Below are positions 15,759 to 24,570 of a DNA stretch of 64,000 nt, piece after piece. Location: NCBI RefSeq assembly GCF_006542765.1, contig NZ_SKCD01000012.1, positions 1 through 64,000 of the forward strand, in the 5' to 3' direction. The translations under genes and the position numbers were made by a program. The notes beneath the pieces were generated by a model. It was not told the DNA's origin. It was given only the letters and a program-made list of their open reading frames with translations, and did not search any database. Numbering within the stretch: the stretch's first letter is position 1; the number at the start of each line of letters is the position of its first letter. Source of the stretch: Paenibacillus luteus (GTDB lineage Bacteria > Bacillota > Bacilli > Paenibacillales > Paenibacillaceae).

Positions 15759-16814
15759 GTGAAAATGGATGATATCGCAAGACTAGCTGAAGTATCCAAG
15801 TCAGCCGTATCCCTCGCCTTGAACAATAAGCCGGGAATCAGCTCCGAAACGCGTGAGAAAATCATCAGGATTGCCGAGGAGAACGGTTATCATTTTAAGC
15901 CCAAGCCAAGCTTGCCTGAGAAGCCAGTCAAAACACTGCTGTTTCTCGTCTTAACCAACTCCGGTATCGTACTGGAAAACTACTATCAACAGCCGTTCTT
16001 TCGTGAGCTGATTCATTTTATCGAAGAGCATTGCCGCTTGAAGGGGTATTCGCTCCGCTTCTCTGCCGTGGACATGAGCGATTTGGAGAATAATTTGCAA
16101 GCCGTCGCGGAAGAAAACAAAGACAATGGCGTCATTCTGCTCGGAACCAATCTGAGCCGCCTTCAAATTGAATTTATCGCGCGGCAGCTGCCTCAGCTGG
16201 TCGTGCTCGATACCTGCTATGACACGCTTCCTGTCAGCTTTGTACAAATCAATAATGAAATGGGTGCGTATCAAGCAGGCACCTATTTATATGAAAGAGG
16301 CCACCGCAGCATTGGATACGTAGCCTCGGACGTTCGAATTCATAATTTCGACGCGCGCAAGAGAGGCTTCCGTCTCGCGCTCAAGGACTACGGGCTTATT
16401 GTAGACGACTCCCATCTCTTCCATGTCGCTCCGACGATCCTATCTTCACAGCCAGAGATGAAGAAGCAGCTTGAGGCCTACATCAGCAGTGGCAAACCAA
16501 TGCCGACCGCAATTTTCTGCGAATGCGACTATATCGCCATTAGTGCCGTTAAGACGTTAACTGAGCTTGGCTTCCGCATTCCGGAGGACATCTCGGTCAT
16601 TGGCTTCGATAATATATCGGAAGCAAGAATCATTACGCCCGAACTCACAACCATCCATGTCGATAAAGATAAAATTGCACGGGTCGCCGTCGACCTGCTC
16701 ATCTCCCAGCTAGAGGAAGAAAACGACATGAAGGTGAAAATAAGCATCGATACGAAATTTATCGAGCGCCTCTCCTGCGCAGCTCCAGCTGTGGCAGTCG
16801 AAACGCAGTTATAA
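15759..16814 (+). CDS. LacI-family transcriptional regulator of the catabolic operon
   Basis: A DNA-binding regulator of 351 residues. The LacI helix-turn-helix occupies residues 1-50 (MDDIARLAEVSKSAVSLALN, hinge region after GISSETREKI). The rest is a periplasmic-binding-protein-like sensor domain (YQAGTYLYERGHRSIGYV, ISVIGFDNISEARIITPEL). The GTG at 15759 is 8 bases after GGAG; an ATG at 15765 is possible. It is divergent from the isomerase-kinase-transketolase operon and is the natural candidate to bind the motif array between them, as a repressor relieved by a sugar or sugar phosphate (family knowledge plus inference). Confidence 0.92.
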   Translation: MKMDDIARLAEVSKSAVSLALNNKPGISSETREKIIRIAEENGYHFKPKPSLPEKPVKTLLFLVLTNSGIVLENYYQQPFFRELIHFIEEHCRLKGYSLRFSAVDMSDLENNLQAVAEENKDNGVILLGTNLSRLQIEFIARQLPQLVVLDTCYDTLPVSFVQINNEMGAYQAGTYLYERGHRSIGYVASDVRIHNFDARKRGFRLALKDYGLIVDDSHLFHVAPTILSSQPEMKKQLEAYISSGKPMPTAIFCECDYIAISAVKTLTELGFRIPEDISVIGFDNISEARIITPELTTIHVDKDKIARVAVDLLISQLEEENDMKVKISIDTKFIERLSCAAPAVAVETQL

Positions 16815-16852
16815 CGGATAAGACATAACGGACAAGGCATAACGGACAAGGC
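16811..16852. repeat. Three tandem 14-bp repeats overlapping the regulator stop codon
   Basis: ATAACGGATAAGAC followed by two copies of ATAACGGACAAGGC, immediately adjacent. The first copy contains the TAA stop codon of the LacI-type gene. A small slippage-prone repeat with no evident function. Confidence 0.8.
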
Positions 16853-16951
16853 AAGGTGAGACGGCTTTCGCCGTCCTTTCGTGGCGCGGCGCGTTTCATT
16901 ACGAGAAATATAGAAATCATATGGCGAAGGATACACTTCCTATATTTTAAG

Positions 16952-17001
16952 AAAAAGGTTAGAGCGAATCAGATTGTGATCTGATGCTCTAACCTTTTTT
17001 T
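16952..17001 (+). terminator. Strong intrinsic terminator after the LacI-type gene
   Basis: A long stem pairs GGTTAGAGC...AATCAGAT with ATCTGAT...GCTCTAACC around a TGTG loop. It is flanked by an A-run on the left and a T-run (TTTTTTT) on the right, so it can work in both directions. Confidence 0.88.
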
Positions 17002-17110
17002 GTACTTGGGGCATGGTGTTAGACAAGTTCAGCTAATGATTTCTTACTTAATGAATTTTTTAAAAGTAGGGGTCAAGTCCATCATTCTGTGTAAAATCTC
17101 ATCTATCTCT

Positions 17111-17402
17111 GCGCCCCAAATTGGACTGGATATGGCTGGGTTTTGGAGGAATAGATCTATTTTTTAGATCTAATCTGGCGGAAATCGCCGATTGGGATGA
17201 AATAGGTCTAAAAAATAGATCTAATCTAGCCCAGCGAGCCCCATACGGCAGCGTATGGCTAGGTTTTGGAGGAATAGATCTATTTTTTAGATCTAATCTG
17301 GCGGAAATCGCCGAATGGGATGAAATAGGTCTAAAAAATAGACCTAATCTAGCCCAGCGAGCCTAATAGGGCAGCTTACGGCTGGATTCTGGAGAAATAG
17401 AT
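17111..17402. repeat. Tandem 123-bp repeat with internal hairpins
   Basis: Two nearly identical units (starting at 17139 and 17262) plus partial units on both sides. Each unit contains two related sub-elements of about 29 bases, one with a GATCTA/TAGATC hairpin around a T-run and one with an A-run in place of it, separated by a GGCG-AAAT-CGCC hairpin region. The unit length is a multiple of three, so a reading frame stays open across it (17121-17366), but no ribosome site precedes that frame and I regard it as non-coding. It may be a dispersed repeat or a structured RNA. The 200 bases to the right, up to the next promoter, show nothing I can name. Confidence 0.8.
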
Positions 17403-17612
17403 AAGTTGAACAGAAGAAATGAAGTATGAGCGAAGCGAAAAGCGCGTTCCGGGGAAACGAAATGTTCGCCTTAGTAGCCGGCTTCTTACTTTTACATAGA
17501 TTAGTCCATCTATGAATCTGCCTGCAACCGTACCTCCAAAGAATAATTTACTCGTGCAGCGTCCGAAACGAGAAAGTTTAATTCAATGTAAATAGATGCT
17601 GCCCTTCCTCCA

Positions 17613-17641
17613 TTGCCAACGATTTCAAATCATGATAAAGT
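17613..17641 (+). promoter_or_regulatory. Probable promoter of the RHH / DnaN-like pair
   Basis: TTGCCA (17613-17618), a 17-base spacer and TAAAGT (17636-17641) stand about 50 bases before the start of the ribbon-helix-helix gene. The match is fair at both boxes. Confidence 0.45.
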
Positions 17642-17693
17642 TAAAGATATAAGATATGAATAAGGTTACTTAATTCAAAAAGGAGATTTTTTA

Positions 17694-17936
17694 GTGGACG
17701 ACAAAAAAATGAAAATTGCCGTGCCTCAGGATGAAGGACAACTGTCCATGATGTTCTCCCGAGGAGGGCCGCGCGCGGGAGCAGGAAGAAAGGGCATTGG
17801 CGAAACGAAGAAGGTTTCTTTGACGCTTACCAAAGAAATATGGGATGAGCTGGAGAAGCAATGTGCGGCTTCTGAGCTTTCTAGGTCAGAAGCTATTCGC
17901 CGCATCATTGAATCGTTTTACCATAAGTCAAATTAA
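17694..17936 (+). CDS. Small ribbon-helix-helix (CopG/MetJ-like) protein
   Basis: An 80-residue protein. A basic, glycine-rich stretch (SRGGPRAGAGRKGIGETKK) precedes a ribbon-helix-helix core: the strand KVSLTLTKEIWDELEKQC and the helices ELSRSEAIRRIIESFY. The GTG at 17694 follows AGGAGA at 7 bases. Such proteins bind DNA as dimers and often control their own operon, including antitoxin-like roles. The gene is 15 bases upstream of a DnaN-like gene on the same strand, so it may regulate or physically assist that clamp (inference). Confidence 0.82.
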   Translation: MDDKKMKIAVPQDEGQLSMMFSRGGPRAGAGRKGIGETKKVSLTLTKEIWDELEKQCAASELSRSEAIRRIIESFYHKSN

Positions 17937-17951
17937 AGATGGGTGAAGCTC

Positions 17952-19085
17952 ATGCATGTTGAAATTGACCAGCAGTCTCTCCATACCGCATTACAGCACA
18001 TTGCGGCCGGCGTGCCAGCAAGAAGCGTCTCGCCGATTTTAACGGGAGTCAAACTCGAGTCAGGCACTGATGGCCTAACGTTGACCGCGTGCAATACTTC
18101 AGTGACACTACAATATTTTATACCGTGTGCTTCCGATACTTTGATCATTCATAAAGAAGGGAGCACCGTCATCCCTGCCCGCTTCTTCATCGATATCAAT
18201 CGCAGCCTCTCGGAGGGCATGGTCACGCTCGAAGAAATGCAGAACCGTTTTGTTCGCATTTCCTCGGGTCATACCGTGTACAGGCTTGCCGCAATGAGCG
18301 CTGGCGATTTTCCTATTGCCGCAATTCCTGAAAGGAATAACGGATTCAGCATAAATAACGAAGAATTCAAGAAAATGGTTAAGCAAGTCGCGTTCGCCGC
18401 ATCAACCTCTGAATCAAAGCCGGTTCTAACAGGCGTATTGTGCCAAACGGATGAATATAAACTGACGTTTGCCGCTACGGACGGCATTCGGCTTTCGACC
18501 AGAACCTCAAGGCATGACGTCAATTCCGTAAGCAACTTCCCTTCCGTTGTAATTCCAGCTAAGCACTTGTCCAATTATGCAAAAATGCTTCACAATGAAT
18601 CCGGCTCCACACGAATCACTCTTAACGACCATAGCATTTATTTTCAGACGCGAAATTTCAGCATGTTATCCTTGCTCATTGCAGGGGCGTTTCCCTCCAT
18701 TGAAAGGCTCATTCCCAAAACCTTTTCAACCGAAATTAGCATGGATACGGCCTCACTCCTTAGCTCTGTTCAGCGAGCCGGCCTGCTTGCAGGGCCTACG
18801 CATGTGATTGGTATGCGCATCACGGCTAAGGAAGCCGAATTATTCGCAGCATCTGCCGCAGTCGGAGACGTCTCGGAAAAAATCGCAATCCAATCGTTTA
18901 TCGGTGAACCCTTAACCGTATTCTTTAACGGAACTTATTTAAAGGACGTATTGCTTGCGATAGAAAGCTCACAACTTCGTCTGCATTTCACGGGACGAGA
19001 AAAACCGTTTGTTATCCGCCCATCGACCTCACCGAACGCTCAATATATCATCACCCCGGTGAGGACTGCTTATAGGGAAGTTTAG
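17952..19085 (+). CDS. DNA polymerase III beta-clamp (DnaN) paralogue
   Basis: A protein of about 377 residues with the three-domain layout of the bacterial beta sliding clamp. Family-like stretches are LHTALQHIAAGVPARSVSPI at the start, TGVLCQTDEYKLTFAATDGI in the middle domain, and the end PNAQYIITPVRTA, equivalent to the DnaN C-terminal M-P-M/V-R segment. It is not beside dnaA, gyrB or recF, so it is not the main dnaN locus. It sits with a ribbon-helix-helix gene. Such second clamps occur in some Bacilli and, as GriR in Streptomyces, can give resistance to clamp-targeting antibiotics (known). The ATG at 17952 or the GTG at 17943 could be the start. Its end overlaps the convergent glcF-like gene by 4 bases. 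Confidence 0.85.
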   Translation: MHVEIDQQSLHTALQHIAAGVPARSVSPILTGVKLESGTDGLTLTACNTSVTLQYFIPCASDTLIIHKEGSTVIPARFFIDINRSLSEGMVTLEEMQNRFVRISSGHTVYRLAAMSAGDFPIAAIPERNNGFSINNEEFKKMVKQVAFAASTSESKPVLTGVLCQTDEYKLTFAATDGIRLSTRTSRHDVNSVSNFPSVVIPAKHLSNYAKMLHNESGSTRITLNDHSIYFQTRNFSMLSLLIAGAFPSIERLIPKTFSTEISMDTASLLSSVQRAGLLAGPTHVIGMRITAKEAELFAASAAVGDVSEKIAIQSFIGEPLTVFFNGTYLKDVLLAIESSQLRLHFTGREKPFVIRPSTSPNAQYIITPVRTAYREV

Positions 19086-20521
19086 CTAATTGTGCTGGCT
19101 ACCTGCTTTTCAACCATCCGCTCATGCAGAAAATCAACGATATGCTCCACTTTCATCTGGCTGCCGCAGCCATGCTTCTGGACGCCTAGCTTCATTTGCA
19201 GCAGACAGCCCGGATTGCTTGTCAGTAAATAATGGGCAGCCGTTGCGTTAGCATTTTCCATCTTATGCTCGAGGAGCTGCCCGGCCATCTCCGGCTGCGT
19301 AATATTGTAAATGCCGGCAGAGCCGCAGCAGCGGTCCGCCTCATGCATCTCTACAAATTCGACGCCCTCCACCTGGCGCATAAGCGTGCGCGGCGCGTTC
19401 GAAGAACGCATGACGTTGCGCAGATGACAGGAATCCTGATACGTAATCCGGACGTTAACCTTGCTTGCTGCGTCAGCGTCTGTACTCTGAGTGCTGGCAT
19501 CACCGGCCAGCTCGCTGAAGAACGGCAGCCGTCCATGGCGCACCAGCAAATCGCTAATATCGATGACCCGGTTCGCAAACCAAGCCGCGTCCTCCCGCCA
19601 CTGGGCTTCCTCATGAAGCAGATGATCATACTCTGTCAAAATCGCGCCGCAGCCCCCCGCATTAGAGACGATATAATCTACATTAGCCGCTTTGAATGCT
19701 TCGATGTTTTGGCGAGCCAACTTCTTCGCGCCGGAGGTCTCGCCGCTATGGGCATGAAGCGCACCGCAGCAGCCTTGGCTATCCGGAATAACAACCTCAA
19801 AACCAGCTGCGCTAAGAAGCTCCACCGTTTTGACATTCGTTTCCGTGAACATTACATCCATCAAACAGCCTCTGAACATGCCGACTGTAGCAATCTTCTC
19901 GCCCTTAGCCTTGTGGTGCGTGCCCATTCGCTGCACGATCCCCTTCGGTGAGGCGTCCGGCAAAATGGATTCCATATCGCGCAGATGTTCTGGGAACAGC
20001 TTCATCAGCCCGGCGCCGCGAGCCAGCGAACGAAGGCCCGAGCGCTGGTAAAGCTGCAGCGCTCCCCCTGCAAGCCTCATCCGGCTCTGTTTCGGAAACA
20101 GCTGCTTGAATACGACGCCGCGTACCGATTTGACCCACCAGCGATGGCTATTGGTATGATCCTCAATAGCATCCCTTGCCTGCTCGATAAGTTGGCCATA
20201 CTTCACGTCGGCGGGGCAAGCCGGCTCGCACGCCCGGCAGCCAAGGCAGTGGTTCATCTGCTCCTCAAATACTTCATCTGGACTCATGATTCCATCAGCG
20301 ACCGCCTTCATCAACGCGATCCTGCCCCGCGGCGACTCTGCCTCAAGTCCAGTCTCGCGGAAAGTCGGACAAGCCGGCAAACAAAATCCGCAGCGCATGC
20401 AATTCGTGAGCTGGTCCTCGTTAAGATTCAGCTTCAGCTTCTGCGCAAGCGGGTTCAGCTTCGTTAGCGAAGCTTCCTTTTGGCTTGCTGCCTTATCGTT
20501 ACGCTCCATCGTTTTAGCCAT
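19082..20521 (-). CDS. glcF: Glycolate oxidase iron-sulfur subunit
   Basis: The iron-sulfur subunit of glycolate (or D-lactate) dehydrogenase, 479 residues. Two 4Fe-4S ferredoxin motifs are visible near the N-terminus (CMRCGFCLPACPTF and CLGCRACEPACPADV). Two CCG domains follow (MFRGCLMDVMF, SQGCCGALHAHSG; then DSCHLRNV and DRCCGSAGIYN). The ATG at 20521 overlaps the stop of the upstream FAD subunit by 8 bases, showing coupling. With that subunit it oxidises glycolate to glyoxylate at the membrane side of the cytoplasm, passing electrons on (family knowledge). Confidence 0.93.
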   Translation of the reverse strand: MAKTMERNDKAASQKEASLTKLNPLAQKLKLNLNEDQLTNCMRCGFCLPACPTFRETGLEAESPRGRIALMKAVADGIMSPDEVFEEQMNHCLGCRACEPACPADVKYGQLIEQARDAIEDHTNSHRWWVKSVRGVVFKQLFPKQSRMRLAGGALQLYQRSGLRSLARGAGLMKLFPEHLRDMESILPDASPKGIVQRMGTHHKAKGEKIATVGMFRGCLMDVMFTETNVKTVELLSAAGFEVVIPDSQGCCGALHAHSGETSGAKKLARQNIEAFKAANVDYIVSNAGGCGAILTEYDHLLHEEAQWREDAAWFANRVIDISDLLVRHGRLPFFSELAGDASTQSTDADAASKVNVRITYQDSCHLRNVMRSSNAPRTLMRQVEGVEFVEMHEADRCCGSAGIYNITQPEMAGQLLEHKMENANATAAHYLLTSNPGCLLQMKLGVQKHGCGSQMKVEHIVDFLHERMVEKQVASTIS

Positions 20522-21929
20522 GCTGAAGCACCACCCTTTTGCGAGATTGCTTAGCGAAGATTTTACCCGGGTTAAGCAGGTTATGCGGGTCAAAAGCATG
20601 CTTAATTCCCTTCATTACTTCAATGCCTGCCTCTCCAACCTTCCATTCCAAAAACGGAGATTTGACCAAACCGACGCCATGCTCGCCGGTAATCGTTCCG
20701 CCAAGGCGAATAGCCGCTTCGAATATTTCCTCAAAAGCTGCCTCTACCCGGTGAATCTCCTCGGCGTCTCTCGCATCGGTCGTTGCCGTCGGATGCAGAT
20801 TGCCGTCACCGGCATGCCCAAACGTACAAATCGTCACCCCATGCTTCACCGCGATCCGGTTGATTTCCATGACCATTTCGGCGATTTTGGAACGTGGTAC
20901 CGTCGCGTCCTCCAGAATCGTCGTCGGCCGCAGCCTCGCCAGCGCCGTGAACGCGCTGCGCCTTGCTGTCAGCAGCTTTAGCGCCTCCTCTGCGCTTTCG
21001 GCCACGCTGACGCTATGCGCGTTTTCCCCTCGGCAAATGGCCTCAATAAGCGAGATATCCCGATCCACTGCCTCTTGGTCGCCATCCTGCTCAATGAGCA
21101 GAATCGCTTCCATATCCAGCGGCAAGCCCAGCTTCGCAAAATCGTCCACCACGCGCACGGTCGCATTATCGAGAAATTCCAGCGTAGACGGAATGATGCG
21201 GTTTTCTATAATTTTGGATACCGTTCTTGCTGCCTCGTTTAAATCCTTGTACATGGCAAGCATCGTCTTCTTCGTCGATGGCGGGGGAATAAGCTTCAAC
21301 GTTGCTTCTGTTATGATTGCTAGTGTGCCTTCCGAGCCGACTAGCAGCTTCGTCAGATCATAACCAGCCACGTCCTTCATCAGCTTGCCTCCCGTACGTA
21401 GCACTTCCCCGCTTGCGAGCACTGCTTCAAGTCCGATGACATAATCCTTGGTCGTGCCATATTTTAAGCCCCGCAGTCCCCCGGAGCATTCCGCAATATT
21501 GCCGCCGATCGTCGAGATTGCCATGCTGCTCGGGTCCGGCGGATAGAACAAGCCCATTGCCTCAATATGGGTTATAAAAGTTTTCGTAATCAGGCCTGGC
21601 TGCACGGTCGCAGTCAAATTTTCCAAATCAACCTCTAGGATTCGATTCATCCGGTGCATAACCATAACGATCCCACCGTTGATCGGAACGGTGCCGCCGC
21701 ACAGATTTGTACCCGAGCCGCGTCCGACAACCGGAATGCGGTGCTTGTTCAATATCTTCATCACTTGGCTTACTTGCTCTGTATTCTCGGGATAAATGAC
21801 CCCATCCGGCAGCGCTTGCAGCATCGGCGTTCCATCATAGGAATGAGTAACTAGCGCCTCAGCATCATCCTTAAAATAGTTCGGCCCAACGACCGCAATC
21901 AGCTCTTTCTTAACCTTCTCATCCAGCAT
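20514..21929 (-). CDS. glcD: Glycolate oxidase FAD-linked subunit
   Basis: A FAD-dependent oxidoreductase of 471 residues of the GlcD/D-lactate dehydrogenase family. The FAD-binding PCMH domain (VVGRGSGTNLCGGTVPINGG, MAISTIGGNIAECSGG, KDVAGYDLTKLLVGSEGTL) is followed by the C-terminal cap with TFGHAGDGNLHPTATT and the terminal GTITGEHGVGLVKSPF. The ATG at 21929 is 6 bases after GGAGGT; the ATG at 21935 abuts that site and is unlikely. It is the first gene of glcDF, divergent from a FadR-type regulator. Confidence 0.94.
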   Translation of the reverse strand: MLDEKVKKELIAVVGPNYFKDDAEALVTHSYDGTPMLQALPDGVIYPENTEQVSQVMKILNKHRIPVVGRGSGTNLCGGTVPINGGIVMVMHRMNRILEVDLENLTATVQPGLITKTFITHIEAMGLFYPPDPSSMAISTIGGNIAECSGGLRGLKYGTTKDYVIGLEAVLASGEVLRTGGKLMKDVAGYDLTKLLVGSEGTLAIITEATLKLIPPPSTKKTMLAMYKDLNEAARTVSKIIENRIIPSTLEFLDNATVRVVDDFAKLGLPLDMEAILLIEQDGDQEAVDRDISLIEAICRGENAHSVSVAESAEEALKLLTARRSAFTALARLRPTTILEDATVPRSKIAEMVMEINRIAVKHGVTICTFGHAGDGNLHPTATTDARDAEEIHRVEAAFEEIFEAAIRLGGTITGEHGVGLVKSPFLEWKVGEAGIEVMKGIKHAFDPHNLLNPGKIFAKQSRKRVVLQHG

Positions 21930-21964
21930 GATCATACCTCCAGCAGCTAATATTAATTAATCAG

Positions 21965-21977
21965 GTCATCTGATGAC
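21965..21977. promoter_or_regulatory. Palindromic operator candidate between glcD and the FadR-type regulator
   Basis: GTCATCTGATGAC is a perfect 6-base inverted repeat around a central T, in the 126-base divergent gap. FadR/GntR-type regulators bind short palindromes of this size, so the neighbouring regulator is the likely ligand (inference). Confidence 0.55.
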
Positions 21978-22055
21978 TTTATTTTAAAAAAAGTATACAA
22001 TAAAATAAAGCAATGTGAAAGAAGAAATATGAATGACAAGCAGAGGATGACGTGA

Positions 22056-22778
22056 ATGGAAGCTAATCATAAACGGCCGCTCAAAAGCCACGAGTGGGTC
22101 ATGAACGATATTAAGCGCCAACTGCAGGCCGGAGAGCTTGTACCTGGGGATCGTCTGTCCTCCGTTACCGAGCTCGCTTCTTCCTATGGCGTGGGACAGT
22201 CCACCATCCGTGAAGCCTTGAGCGCGCTCAAGGCAATGGGCATGCTGACGATCCGCCAAGGCAGCGGCACCTATGTGAGTGCACCGCAGGAAGCGACTGC
22301 TCCTCCATCCTTTATGAACGATGAGCTGTGGGCCAGCAGGGCAACCAGCCTACGACATATATTGGAGGTTCGCAAAATGCTCGAAACCGGCTGCGCTGCG
22401 CTGGCAGCGACCAACCGGACCGATGCAGATGTAACAGCGTTAGCAGCGATCATTGCGAGCATGCGCGAACAGCTCGACGACGAGGCTTTTAACGAGCAGG
22501 CTGATATTCAATTCCATCAACAGCTGGCGGCCGCGACTCATAATCCGATTCTGACGGAAATGATGGAGTCCTTATCCGCTAAGCTTCATGACAGTATGCG
22601 GGATACGCGGGCGCTATGGTTCTACTCCCAGCGTTCCTCGGCTGAGCGACTGCTAAACGAGCACCAAGCGATTTACGAGGCTGTTTTGGAGCAAAATGCC
22701 CCATCCGCTTCACTGCGTATGGAGGAACATATCGCCAAGGTGGAGAAGGTTCTGATTACGAAGCTTAGTGAGGATTAG
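22056..22778 (+). CDS. FadR-subfamily GntR regulator of glcDF
   Basis: A regulator of 240 residues. The N-terminal winged helix (LSSVTELASSYGVGQSTIRE, LTIRQGSGTYVS) is followed by an all-helical FCD ligand domain (LRHILEVRKMLETGCAALAA, IQFHQQLAAATHNPIL), the layout of GlcC, LldR and PdhR. The ATG at 22056 follows AGAGGATG. It is divergent from glcD and likely senses glycolate or lactate (inference from context). Confidence 0.88.
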   Translation: MEANHKRPLKSHEWVMNDIKRQLQAGELVPGDRLSSVTELASSYGVGQSTIREALSALKAMGMLTIRQGSGTYVSAPQEATAPPSFMNDELWASRATSLRHILEVRKMLETGCAALAATNRTDADVTALAAIIASMREQLDDEAFNEQADIQFHQQLAAATHNPILTEMMESLSAKLHDSMRDTRALWFYSQRSSAERLLNEHQAIYEAVLEQNAPSASLRMEEHIAKVEKVLITKLSED

Positions 22779-23618
22779 GAGCTGTTGGTTTAATAGTCAA
22801 AGCAGTTTGTATTATGATAAATGCATAGGATGAGAGGACTAAAGCTCCCTCTCTGATTGTAGTCAATCAACTGAAGATTCGCTGAGACAATGGCGGTTAT
22901 GTGTACCGCTAGAACACTCGATCATTCGGTTGATGAGTTAATCAAACCTCCGAGACGCATTGGCAGAGAAGTTGCTTGATCGTTGAGATACTCAGTTGTA
23001 GTTCGTAGATTAGGAGAGTGATTAGTAGGTTTCTGAGGAACTTGAATATGTTGGCGCTACTATCGCTGGCTGAGGTTGCTGGTGAGACTGACGTCATTAG
23101 CTGTACTGGGGTCGGGATTGCCGGCTGCTAGAACTGATTGAATTGCTGCTCTTATAGAGCCCACTACCGTTATTAGAGTTACTGGGCTATTGAAATCACG
23201 GAAGAGTTGAATTAGTCGGCCTTAACATAAGTCTCAAACACTTAAGGTTTTTCTATATAGCGTAGAATATTGGCTAACTACAGAGAGTCTAACACGGTGT
23301 AAAACGAAACGAACCATTAACATATAATTTTTCCCGTTATTATCCCCATTTAGACCGTTATGTGCAATTAGCAGGAATTTTCCCGTTATTTCTGCCAAAT
23401 TTACCTTGATGGCTGGTATAAGGCCAGATTAACGGAAGTTTTTTCCAGATAAGTCCAGTATACTTCAGATTTATCTGAAATTACAGTGAGCTTTCCAGCT
23501 AAATTGCTCCGATGTTCTACTGTACTAGCAAAAATAGACCGTTACCTTGCCAGAATGCAGGATAGCGGCTTGCCAGCCTCACCACACCCCCAAACTCCCC
23601 CCACGCCTGCTACTCCCA
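22779..23618. other. 840-base stretch without a supported gene
   Basis: No reading frame with a ribosome site and family likeness is seen on either strand. The right half carries short recurring pieces: TTTTCCCGTTAT at 23328-23340 and 23379-23390, ACCGTTA at 23354 and 23539, and an inverted AACGGAAG near 23431. This is the look of a dispersed, decayed intergenic repeat. The left half is featureless to me. Confidence 0.5.
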
Positions 23619-24554
23619 TCACTCATATTCCGAAAAAGGATCTTCAATATCGATGCAGTGAGCTTCCGTGTCGCTCGCTCCTACGTAGAGAACTGCGCGG
23701 TTGTTGGCCTCTCGGACCAAGCCGCCGCTGAAGATCACGTCCACGAGGTCGGAACGTTTAGCCGGACCTTCCGGAAAATCACTCCGCGTGGCGATAATTT
23801 TGACCGGGGACTTCTCCCTTGTCAGTGGATTAAGCACGAATGACATCGCGTGGTAATGCAGCAGTCCTGCCTCGTCCGTATACGAGATATGGCCCAATAC
23901 GCCGAGGAAACCATTTTTGAGCAAATGGATCTCATTGGCCCCGCCCCACTCATCCTTCAGAAACTGGTCGCGGAACAAGGGGGCTTGAATAATCGCCGTT
24001 TCCGATAGCTCCTCGAACGATTCCAAAATACTGAAGCCAATAACCGCTCTTGTGCCTTCAATGCCGAAGGGTCTAGAGAACACGCCGACTTCCCCAGTGG
24101 CAAGCTCACACAAACGAATGTCCTTCATATTCCACGGACCTGAAGCCGCATGCTCCAACTCATGTAGGCTCTTCCCACGATACAGTACCGTTCGCCAGCC
24201 AATGATGGATCTTAAAGGTTCCTCATCAAAATACAAAGCTACCCCGCCAAATATCCATTCCCCATCGATCCTCGTAATAAAAGGGTCCTGCAGCTGAAAT
24301 TTCGGCAAATCAAGCCTAGGTGTCCACACGTTGTTCTTGCAAGTAAAAAATATGATCTCGGATTCCTCCGAGCTGCGCTCTTCCACGCGCCCGGCGATAT
24401 ACAGCTCGCCCTCGTTCAAGAAAGGAGCCGTAGTATTGTAGACATCCCGATCACCGACTCCGGCAAAATGAAGCTTTCTCCCTTTGCTATGAGCAGGTTG
24501 ATACTCCAAAAGCAGCTCTTTGCACGTTTTCGTGATCCATTCCAATTTCATCAT
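23619..24554 (-). CDS. DUF1861 protein, beta-propeller-like, of the mannose-related operon
   Basis: A 311-residue protein that I place in the DUF1861 family. The N-terminal FAGVGDRDVYNTTAPF and IAGRVEERSSEESEI, the middle LQDPFITRIDGEWIFGGV and SRPFGIEGTRAVIGF, and the C-terminal VIFSGGLVREANNRAVLYVG are evenly spaced, as in five-bladed propellers of the GH43/GH130 type. Enzymes of the GH130 clan act on mannosides, which fits the GDP-mannose gene just upstream, but activity is not established. It is the last gene of a four-gene unit, 16 bases after the guanylyltransferase. Cytoplasmic; no signal peptide. Confidence 0.75.
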   Translation of the reverse strand: MMKLEWITKTCKELLLEYQPAHSKGRKLHFAGVGDRDVYNTTAPFLNEGELYIAGRVEERSSEESEIIFFTCKNNVWTPRLDLPKFQLQDPFITRIDGEWIFGGVALYFDEEPLRSIIGWRTVLYRGKSLHELEHAASGPWNMKDIRLCELATGEVGVFSRPFGIEGTRAVIGFSILESFEELSETAIIQAPLFRDQFLKDEWGGANEIHLLKNGFLGVLGHISYTDEAGLLHYHAMSFVLNPLTREKSPVKIIATRSDFPEGPAKRSDLVDVIFSGGLVREANNRAVLYVGASDTEAHCIDIEDPFSEYE

Positions 24555-24570
24555 GGGGTAAGTGCCTCTC

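Noticed and set aside
17121..17366. 81-codon open frame across the tandem repeat
   Set aside because: It exists because the repeat length is a multiple of three; there is no ribosome site and no protein-like composition, so I treat the region as a DNA repeat.
17111..17402. Possible CRISPR array
   Set aside because: Only two long units with near-identical interiors; there are no unique spacers and no cas genes.
23486..23843. Plus-strand frames near the end of the DUF1861 gene
   Set aside because: They have no ribosome site and overlap the antisense of a clear gene.
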